A stretch of 9,115 nt of DNA from Candidatus Auribacterota bacterium (GTDB taxonomy: Bacteria; Auribacterota; UBA6266): NCBI GenBank assembly GCA_016933315.1, contig JAFGBE010000147.1, forward strand, positions 1 through 9,115, given 5' to 3'. The notes below the pieces were generated by a model. The model was not told where the DNA came from. It worked only from the letters and a program-made list of their open reading frames with translations, and ran no database searches. Shown one piece after another: positions 1-6,012 of this stretch (positions within the stretch are counted from its first letter, which is position 1; each line of letters starts with the position of its first letter). The translations under genes were made by a program, and so were the position numbers.

Positions 1-1
1 A

Positions 2-349
2 AAAGATATAGGCGTGTTGAAATCCCTGGGACTTTATAAACTGGATATATTGAGGATATTCCTTTACGAAGGTTTTATTATAGGCCTGGCGGGCACTTCC
101 ATAGGCGTGTTTTTCGGCTGGCTGTTTTTGAAATACATGGATTTCATACAGATGTTCATCGAGAAAATTACGGGGTTTGAGGTTTTCCCCCAGGAGATAT
201 ATTACTTTGAAAAGATACCGCGCTATATCGATGTTCACGATATAGTTGCCATTTCCGTGTCAGCGATAATCATATCGATCCTTGCGGCTTTATATCCCTC
301 ATACAGAGCCGCTGAATTAGACGCTGTCGAGGCTTTGAGATATGAATAA
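2..349 (+). CDS. LolC/LolE-type lipoprotein-releasing ABC permease, C-terminal fragment
   Basis: This is the last 115 codons of a permease whose 5' part lies left of the window; the frame is open back to base 2, so the GTG at 14 is an internal valine. The visible start (KDIGVLKSLG) is the conserved cytoplasmic segment of FtsX-like permeases. A membrane helix follows at about bases 53-136, then a short periplasmic part, then a last helix at about 236-310. The end (LYPSYRAAELDAVEALRYE) is the typical C-terminus of LolC/LolE. In the family, two such subunits and LolD use ATP to pull mature lipoproteins from the inner membrane and hand them to the carrier LolA. The stop overlaps the lolD start by 8 bases, which supports Lol over MacB or FtsX. 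LolC and LolE cannot be told apart from this fragment; many lineages have a single LolC/E-type protein. Confidence 0.88.
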   Translation, partial: KDIGVLKSLGLYKLDILRIFLYEGFIIGLAGTSIGVFFGWLFLKYMDFIQMFIEKITGFEVFPQEIYYFEKIPRYIDVHDIVAISVSAIIISILAALYPSYRAAELDAVEALRYE

Positions 350-1016
350 TATCCTGGTTGCAAGAAATATCGAGAAATCTTATGAATCCGGTCCTAAATT
401 ATTGAGAGTGCTGGATAATATCAGCCTGGAAGTCCCCGAAGGCAGGATACTTTTCATTGTGGGGCCTTCAGGGGCGGGCAAGAGCACCTTGCTCCATATA
501 ATCGCCGGCATAGATACGCCCGACAAAGGCGATGTCATGATTAACGGCCTGGATTATCGCAAGCTGGGCGGCAGGAAGAAGTCAAGACTGATAAATTCGG
601 ATATCGGGTTTATATTTCAGTTTTTTCACCTCCTCTCCGAATTTACGGCTGTTGAGAATGTAATGCTGCCGGCCTTGATACGCGGCGAGAACAGGAAAAA
701 ATCGCGCGAAAAGGCGTTGGGCCTCCTGGAAAACCTGGGGCTCGGGAAACGGGCTTTTCACAAACCTTTTCAATTGTCGGGGGGCGAGCAGCAGAGGGTT
801 GCTATTGCCAGGGCGCTTGTAAATGAGCCCGGCATAGTGTTTGCAGATGAACCGACCGGCAATCTTGATAAAGAAACAGGAGGGGAAATAATATCCGTGA
901 TCAGGAAGTTAAGCTCTGAAAACAGCAAGACATTCGTTATTGCGACACATGACTATAATCTTGTTTCAGAAGGGGATAATATTGTAAAATTAGTTGATGG
1001 AAGGGTAGTAAAGTAA
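342..1016 (+). CDS. lolD: Lipoprotein-releasing ABC transporter ATPase LolD
   Basis: A 224-residue ABC ATPase of normal LolD length. Walker A is GPSGAGKS (residues 41-48), the Q-loop glutamine is Q93, the signature LSGGEQ lies at 145-150, Walker B ends in the catalytic E170 (VFADE), the D-loop follows at N174-D176, and the switch histidine is H203. All catalytic elements are intact. The protein would sit on the cytoplasmic face of the inner membrane and power lipoprotein extraction by the permease encoded just upstream. The ATG lies inside the last codons of the permease gene (8-base overlap), with GAGG at 329-332 as a plausible ribosome site, so the two are probably translationally coupled. 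Related MacB or FtsE ATPases share these motifs; the LolC/E-like partner decides for LolD. Confidence 0.93.
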   Translation: MNNILVARNIEKSYESGPKLLRVLDNISLEVPEGRILFIVGPSGAGKSTLLHIIAGIDTPDKGDVMINGLDYRKLGGRKKSRLINSDIGFIFQFFHLLSEFTAVENVMLPALIRGENRKKSREKALGLLENLGLGKRAFHKPFQLSGGEQQRVAIARALVNEPGIVFADEPTGNLDKETGGEIISVIRKLSSENSKTFVIATHDYNLVSEGDNIVKLVDGRVVK

Positions 1017-1037
1017 ACATAAATAGCCAGGTACCTG

Positions 1038-1044
1038 AAAGGAG
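1038..1044 (+). promoter_or_regulatory. Ribosome binding site for the GTG start of ilvE
   Basis: AAAGGAG, a near-perfect match to the anti-Shine-Dalgarno sequence, ends 7 bases before the GTG at 1052. It lies in the 35-base spacer after lolD and supports the non-ATG start of the aminotransferase gene. Confidence 0.8.
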
Positions 1045-1051
1045 ATTTAAG

Positions 1052-1936
1052 GTGAAAGGAAAGAGGACAAGGGATAAGTCTGTAATATATATAAACGGCA
1101 AGTTTTACGGCAGGGACAGGGCGGGGATATCCGTTTTTGACCATGGATTGCTTTACGGAGACGGGGTTTTTGAAGGCATACGTGTTTACAACAGCAGGAT
1201 TTTCAAGCTAAAGGAGCATATTGACAGGCTTTACGAGTCTGCCAACACGTTGATGCTCAGGATACCCATAAGCAAAAGCCAGATGATCGCCGATGTGCTT
1301 AAGACCGTTAAGAAAAACGACTCATGCACTTATATCCGCCTGGTTATCACCAGAGGCGTCGGTACTCTCGGGTTAAATCCGTTCCTCTGCCCAAAACCCA
1401 GCATAATCATAATTGCCGACAGGATACAGCTGTATCCGACATCTTTTTATAAAAAAGGGTTAAAGGTTATTACCGTTCCTACACAGAGGAACCGCCCGGA
1501 GGCGCTGAATCCCAGGGTAAAGTCGCTTAATTATCTTAATAATATTCTGGCTAAGATTGAGGCCGTCAATTCCGGGTTCCATGAGGCCATTATGCTTAAT
1601 TCATATGGCTTTGTTTCAGAATGCACCGGCGATAATATTTTTATAGTCAAAAACGGGATCCTTTTGACACCTTCCCTTTATATGGGTGTTCTGGAGGGGG
1701 TTACCAGGAATACGGTCATTGAGCTTGCGAAAGAGGATAATATCGAGGTCAAGCAGATTGTTATGTCCAGGCATGATATTTTCAATGCGGATGAATGCTT
1801 CCTTACCGGAACCGCCGCAGAGATAGTTCCTGTGGTTGAATGCGACAAGAGGATTATCGGTAACGGGCAGCCCGGACCCATGACAAAAAAACTTATAAGG
1901 CTTTATAAAAACCTGACTAACACAATCGGGATGTAG
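1052..1936 (+). CDS. ilvE: Branched-chain amino acid aminotransferase (PLP class IV)
   Basis: A 294-residue fold-type IV PLP aminotransferase, close to the usual length of about 300. Near the N-terminus it has the BCAT-like segment GLLYGDGVFEGIRVY (residues 32-46). The PLP lysine is K157 (RVKSLNYLNN). The family signature around E190 (VSECTGDNIF) follows, then the cofactor phosphate-binding motifs LEGVTRN (214-220) and TGTAAEIVPV (252-261). The enzyme should exchange amino groups between valine, leucine or isoleucine and 2-oxoglutarate, the last step of branched-chain amino acid synthesis, in the cytoplasm. The GTG start is supported by a strong ribosome site. D-amino acid aminotransferase and aminodeoxychorismate lyase (PabC) share the fold, but FEGIR and the spacing of the motifs favour IlvE. 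No other branched-chain pathway gene is in the window, so its place here looks like operon co-location rather than pathway clustering. Confidence 0.87.
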   Translation: MKGKRTRDKSVIYINGKFYGRDRAGISVFDHGLLYGDGVFEGIRVYNSRIFKLKEHIDRLYESANTLMLRIPISKSQMIADVLKTVKKNDSCTYIRLVITRGVGTLGLNPFLCPKPSIIIIADRIQLYPTSFYKKGLKVITVPTQRNRPEALNPRVKSLNYLNNILAKIEAVNSGFHEAIMLNSYGFVSECTGDNIFIVKNGILLTPSLYMGVLEGVTRNTVIELAKEDNIEVKQIVMSRHDIFNADECFLTGTAAEIVPVVECDKRIIGNGQPGPMTKKLIRLYKNLTNTIGM

Positions 1937-1948
1937 GTATAAATTTTT

Positions 1949-1952
1949 GGAG
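1949..1952 (+). promoter_or_regulatory. Candidate ribosome binding site for mcsA
   Basis: GGAG lies 12 bases before the ATG at 1965, a longer spacing than usual. A second GGAG at 1959-1962 is only 2 bases from that ATG. The first overlaps the alternative TTG start at 1947, so it cannot serve that start. This favours the ATG, though neither spacing is ideal. Confidence 0.4.
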
Positions 1953-1964
1953 AAAAACGGAGTT

Positions 1965-2468
1965 ATGCTTTGCGATGCCTGTCATAAGTTCGAAGCCACT
2001 ATACATTACACGGAGATCGTAGGGGGCAAGGTAATCAAGCTGAATCTATGCGAGAAATGTTTCAAAAAGAAAGAATTTGTTAACACGCCTTTTAACATTT
2101 CCGAGCTTCTTGCCGGCTTGACCCAGATAGGCAAAGATGTTTCCGGCAATGCGGCTAAATGCGGAAACTGCGGCATGAGTTTTCTGGATTTCAAAAAGAA
2201 AGGCAAATTAGGTTGTTCCGAATGTTACTCTGTTTTCAGGGCGCAGCTGCTTCCTTTGTTGAAAACAATCCATAAAAGCTCGCATCATATTGGGTTTATA
2301 GATCAATCTGATTTATATATCGGCGAAAAAAATGACAATGTCCGCTTGGAGGCCTTGAAAAAAAGGTTATCGGAAGCTGTGAAATCCGAGGAATTCGAAG
2401 AAGCGGCGTTAATCAGGGACCGGATCAAGGAACTAAAAAAGAAAATTGAAACGAAAGATGGAAATTGA
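1965..2468 (+). CDS. mcsA: McsA, zinc-binding activator of the protein-arginine kinase McsB
   Basis: A 167-residue protein in the McsA pattern. It has two pairs of CxxC zinc motifs (C3/C6 with C29/C32, then C66/C69 with C84/C87) and ends in a UVR-type helical hairpin at about residues 125-162 (EEFEEAALIRDRIKEL). In Firmicutes McsA binds and activates McsB. I chose the ATG at 1965 over the TTG at 1947 (173 residues) because it gives a protein beginning MLCDAC, whose first four cysteines fall at positions 3, 6, 29 and 32, as I recall for Bacillus subtilis McsA (MICQEC...). The gene follows ilvE by 28 bases and its end overlaps mcsB by 11 bases, as expected for partners. No CtsR-like reading frame precedes it, unlike in Bacillus. 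Functional assignment is strong because mcsB and clpC follow directly. Confidence 0.92.
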   Translation: MLCDACHKFEATIHYTEIVGGKVIKLNLCEKCFKKKEFVNTPFNISELLAGLTQIGKDVSGNAAKCGNCGMSFLDFKKKGKLGCSECYSVFRAQLLPLLKTIHKSSHHIGFIDQSDLYIGEKNDNVRLEALKKRLSEAVKSEEFEEAALIRDRIKELKKKIETKDGN

Positions 2469-3525
2469 GACCCTTCATAAAAAGATCGGTAGTTGGCTGT
2501 CGGGTTCAGGTAACGAGTCCGATACAGTCCTTTCAAGCCGTATAAGGCTGGCAAGAAATCTGGATAAAAAACCCTTCTGCCACTGGGCATCGGTATCTCA
2601 GAGAGAAGAAACGTATAATATATTAATCGAAGCCCTGAAATCATCCGGTTTTTTCAGCGAAGGCATGTTTTTGAGGGTGGATGAATTGTCCAAAATTGAC
2701 AGGATGCTTCTTGTCGAAAGGTATCTTGTAAGCCTTGAGCATTCTCAGGGCAAGGTTTTCAGCGGGCTTGGCGTCTCGCAGGGCGAGATTATCAGTTCCA
2801 TGGTGAACGAGGAAGACCACCTGAGGATGCAGGTCTTGTATCCGTGCCTTCAGCTTCATGAAGCGTTCGGCCTTTCCAGGGAATTTGAGAGGGCAATGTC
2901 GAAAAAAGTCAGGTTTGCGGTGAATAAGGAATTCGGGTTCCTGACTTCATGCCCGACCAATGTGGGGACAGGTCTCCGGGCGTCTGTTATGGTTCATCTG
3001 CCTGCCCTGGTCATCGACGGGCAAATCGGCCAGATTCTCCAGGCCGTAAATAAACTGGGTTTGGCCGTAAGAGGGACATTCGGGGAGGGGACGCACAGCA
3101 TAGGCAGTATTTTCCAGATATCGAACCAGGTCACGCTCGGGAAATCCGAAGAAGAAATTATTGTTGATGTTGAAAAAATGGTTAAGGAGATAATCGGGTA
3201 TGAGCATAAGGCAAGAGAGAAAATCCTCAAAGACAGGAGAATTGAGATTGAAGATAAGATCGGCCGCGCATACGGCGTTTTTTCGAACGCAAAAGTCATT
3301 TCTTCAAAGGAAACAATAGACCTTCTTTCGATACTGAAGCTTGGAATGGACCTGGGGCTGCTGCGTTCGAAGAACATGACTAACGATAAAATAAACGCAT
3401 CAAGAATCCAGACCCAGCCGGCTCATTTACAGAAATTTGCGGGAAGGGAATTGGCTCACCCCGAAAGAGATGCTTACAGGGCTAAAATTCTAAAAGATAT
3501 ATTTTCGCGAAAGAGAGGCAAGTAG
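2458..3525 (+). CDS. mcsB: McsB, protein-arginine kinase
   Basis: A 355-residue member of the phosphagen kinase fold, the usual McsB length. It phosphorylates arginine side chains of misfolded or regulatory proteins, tagging them for ClpCP. Visible motifs are SSRIRLARN (residues 26-34, nucleotide-binding arginines), VNEEDHLRMQ (116-125, substrate-side glutamates), SCPTNVGTGLRAS (164-176) with the active-site cysteine C165, and the C-terminal RDxxRA motif (R337-A342), which in characterised McsB forms the allosteric phospho-arginine pocket. This marks it as a true McsB rather than a creatine or arginine kinase. The ATG at 2458 overlaps mcsA by 11 bases and has only a weak ribosome site, so translation is probably coupled. 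A TTG at 2446 would add four residues (MKRK) and cannot be excluded. The stop codon directly abuts the clpC ATG. Confidence 0.95.
   Translation: MEIETLHKKIGSWLSGSGNESDTVLSSRIRLARNLDKKPFCHWASVSQREETYNILIEALKSSGFFSEGMFLRVDELSKIDRMLLVERYLVSLEHSQGKVFSGLGVSQGEIISSMVNEEDHLRMQVLYPCLQLHEAFGLSREFERAMSKKVRFAVNKEFGFLTSCPTNVGTGLRASVMVHLPALVIDGQIGQILQAVNKLGLAVRGTFGEGTHSIGSIFQISNQVTLGKSEEEIIVDVEKMVKEIIGYEHKAREKILKDRRIEIEDKIGRAYGVFSNAKVISSKETIDLLSILKLGMDLGLLRSKNMTNDKINASRIQTQPAHLQKFAGRELAHPERDAYRAKILKDIFSRKRGK
3513..3518 (+). promoter_or_regulatory. Ribosome binding site for clpC
   Basis: GAGAGG inside the last codons of mcsB ends 7 bases before the clpC ATG at 3526. It supports this start and coupled translation with mcsB. 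Confidence 0.6.
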
Positions 3526-6012
3526 ATGTTTGATAAATTTACTCCGAGGGCAAGGCAGGTGATTATTCTTGCGAGAAAAGAGGCAGACAGGTTTAACCAT
3601 AGTTATATAGGAACAGAACATTTGCTGCTTGGGATAATCAAATTGGGTGACGGGGTCGCATTTAATGTGCTGAGAAGGATGGGAATTGATTTTGAGACTG
3701 TAAGGCTTGAGATAGAAAAATCGGTCGGCGCCGGCCCGGAGACAAAAGTCGCGGGCGATGTCCCGCTGACAAGCCGCGCCAAAAAAGTTATAGAGCTTGC
3801 GGTTGAAGAATCGAACAAATTGAACCATACCTATGTCGGCACCGAGCATATTCTGCTGGGCCTGATCAAAGAAGGAGAAGGCATAGCTGCCGGTATTTTG
3901 ATTAAGTTGGGGCTGGATCTCCACAAGGTTAAGGAGGAAATACTGCAGGAGCTTATGGAAATGGATTATACACAGGAATCCGAAAACGCTCCCGGCCCGC
4001 TGCATGAGAATAAGCCGTTTGCGCCGAAAAAATCGGCAAAGACCCCGGCTCTGGACGCTTTCGGGCGCGACCTTACCGAAATGGCGAGAAATGACAAGCT
4101 TGACCCTGTGATCGGCAGGAAAAGCGAGATTGAGAGGGTTATCCAGGTTTTATGCAGGCGGACAAAAAACAATCCGGTTCTCATAGGAGAAGCGGGCGTC
4201 GGTAAAACCGCTATCGTGGAAGGGCTTGCTCATTCTATAGTAAAAAGCGAAGTTCCGGAGATACTTCTGGACAAGAAGCTTGTTACGCTGGACCTTGCTT
4301 TGATGATTGCCGGGACAAAGTACCGCGGGCAGTTTGAAGAAAGAATAAAAGCGGTTATGGAAGAGATAAAGACTTCAAAAGATGTGATTTTGTTTATTGA
4401 TGAGTTACATACCATAGTCGGAGCGGGTGCGGCTGAAGGCGCTATAGACGCATCGAACATACTCAAGCCGGCGTTGGCCAGGGGGGATGTCCAATGCATA
4501 GGCGCTACGACAATGAATGAATACAGGAAGTTTATCGAAAAAGACGCCGCTTTGGAAAGGCGCTTTCAGATAATCAAGGTAGAGGAACCGTCAGTTGATG
4601 AGACTGTACAGATTTTAGAAGGGTTGAAGGAGAAATATGAGAAACATCATAATGCCGTCATATCGGATGAGGCCCTGGTGCTGGCTGCAAAACTATCGGA
4701 CAGGTATATAGCGGATAGGTTTCTTCCCGACAAGGCTATAGATTTAATAGATGAAGCTTCGGCGAAAGCAAGGATTTCCGCAATGACAACTCCTCCGGAA
4801 TTCAAGGATATGCAGGAATCTCTCAATGGAATCGTAAAAAAGAAAGAAACTGCGATAAATAGACAGGCGTTTGAGGATGCTGCCTCTCTCCGCGATAAGG
4901 AGAGGACGCTGCGCGAAGAGATTACCAGGAAAAGAAGAAAGTGGAATGACGAAAACAGGGAAAAAGTGGTTTATATCGGAGGAGAGGAAGTTGCGCAGAT
5001 GGTGTCGCGCTGGACCGGCATACCGGTTTTTAAACTGGAAGAAGCCGAAACTGAAAAACTGCTCCGGATGGAACAGGAACTGCATAAGCGAATAATCGGG
5101 CAGGAAGAACCTGTCTCTGCGGTTTCAAAGGCCCTGAGGCGCTCGCGGGCTGATTTAAAAGACCCGAGAAGGCCGATAGGGTCATTCATATTTCTGGGCC
5201 CGACAGGGGTGGGAAAAACTCTGCTCGCAAAGGCCCTTGCCGAATTTTTATTCGATGACGAGGATGCGCTTATCCAGATTGATATGTCGGAGTATATGGA
5301 AAAATTTAATGTATCCCGCCTGACCGGTTCTCCCCCCGGTTACGTGGGCTATGAAGAAGGCGGACAATTGACGGAAAAAGTCAGAAGAAGGCCCTACTCG
5401 GTTGTTCTTTTTGACGAGATTGAGAAAGCCCACCCGGATGTCATGCATATCCTCCTGCAGATACTGGAAGAAGGCAAGCTTACCGACAGCTACGGGAGAA
5501 AAGTGGATTTCAGGAATACGGTAGTCATAATGACGTCCAATGTAGGGGCTGCTTATATCGAAAAGGCGACAACCGTCGGCTTTCACACAAGAGATGAAAG
5601 TTTCTCATACGAAAAAATGAAGGAAAAGATACTGAGCGAAGTCAAATCGACGTTCAAACCCGAATTTCTCAACAGGATAGATGAAATAATAGTCTTCCAG
5701 CCCCTGACAAAGGGTGACCTTTTCAATATCATCGATCTCGAAATCAGGAGGCTGAAAGAAAACCTTGGCAGGAAAGACCTGGAGATCAAAGTCGATGATT
5801 CGGCTAAAAAATATCTTTTGAAGGTCGGATATAACCCCAGTCTGGGCGCAAGGCCTCTGAAACGCGCCATACAGAAACACATCGAAGACGCCATAGCGGA
5901 AGAAATATTGAGAAAAAAACCGAAAGGCGGGGCGGTTTTGCATGTTTTTGCTAAAAACACAAAAATCAATATCAGCATTGAAAACAAAAGCAAAAAAAAG
6001 AAGCGTAAATGA
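3526..6012 (+). CDS. clpC: ClpC, AAA+ unfoldase of the ClpCP protease
   Basis: An 828-residue class I Clp ATPase. Domains in order: Clp N-domain with two repeats (about 1-145), first AAA+ module with Walker A GEAGVGKT (221-228) and Walker B VILFIDE (287-293), a middle domain with a UVR-like coiled coil (about 425-475, NRQAFEDAASLRDKERTL), and a second AAA+ module with Walker A GPTGVGKT (558-565), Walker B VVLFDE (626-631) and sensor-2 GARPLKR (774-780). The VGF at 684-686 is the loop that docks on ClpP. The short middle domain separates ClpC from ClpB, and the N-domain plus ClpP loop fit ClpC. E31 and E107, each in a GTEH motif, correspond to the two glutamates of Bacillus ClpC that bind phospho-arginine. 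It should unfold proteins tagged by McsB and feed them to ClpP, which is not encoded here. The C-terminus ends in a lysine-rich tail (KSKKKKRK), and its TGA overlaps the next ATG. Confidence 0.96.
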   Translation: MFDKFTPRARQVIILARKEADRFNHSYIGTEHLLLGIIKLGDGVAFNVLRRMGIDFETVRLEIEKSVGAGPETKVAGDVPLTSRAKKVIELAVEESNKLNHTYVGTEHILLGLIKEGEGIAAGILIKLGLDLHKVKEEILQELMEMDYTQESENAPGPLHENKPFAPKKSAKTPALDAFGRDLTEMARNDKLDPVIGRKSEIERVIQVLCRRTKNNPVLIGEAGVGKTAIVEGLAHSIVKSEVPEILLDKKLVTLDLALMIAGTKYRGQFEERIKAVMEEIKTSKDVILFIDELHTIVGAGAAEGAIDASNILKPALARGDVQCIGATTMNEYRKFIEKDAALERRFQIIKVEEPSVDETVQILEGLKEKYEKHHNAVISDEALVLAAKLSDRYIADRFLPDKAIDLIDEASAKARISAMTTPPEFKDMQESLNGIVKKKETAINRQAFEDAASLRDKERTLREEITRKRRKWNDENREKVVYIGGEEVAQMVSRWTGIPVFKLEEAETEKLLRMEQELHKRIIGQEEPVSAVSKALRRSRADLKDPRRPIGSFIFLGPTGVGKTLLAKALAEFLFDDEDALIQIDMSEYMEKFNVSRLTGSPPGYVGYEEGGQLTEKVRRRPYSVVLFDEIEKAHPDVMHILLQILEEGKLTDSYGRKVDFRNTVVIMTSNVGAAYIEKATTVGFHTRDESFSYEKMKEKILSEVKSTFKPEFLNRIDEIIVFQPLTKGDLFNIIDLEIRRLKENLGRKDLEIKVDDSAKKYLLKVGYNPSLGARPLKRAIQKHIEDAIAEEILRKKPKGGAVLHVFAKNTKINISIENKSKKKKRK

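Noticed and set aside
14..16. GTG at 14 as the start of a 111-residue small membrane protein.
   Set aside because: The frame is open to the window edge, and the residues before the GTG (KDIG) belong to the conserved permease segment, so it is an internal valine.
954..990. Possible internal promoter for ilvE near the end of lolD (TATAAT at 954-959; TTGTTT with an 18-base spacer to TAAAAT at 985-990).
   Set aside because: The TATAAT has no -35-like hexamer at the right distance, and the other pair matches the -35 consensus at only three of six bases. Both lie in AT-rich coding sequence.
3490..4005. Long minus-strand open frame of 171 codons across the mcsB/clpC junction.
   Set aside because: It lies opposite two well-recognised genes, has no ribosome site or family resemblance, and is explained by the codon pattern of the + strand genes. 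Other minus-strand frames were dismissed for the same reason.
5992..6011. A -1 frameshift at the A-rich tract fusing ClpC to the AsmA-like protein.
   Set aside because: The -1 frame is the frame of the next gene, but TAA at 6006-6008 stops it immediately before the ATG at 6009, so no fusion can form.
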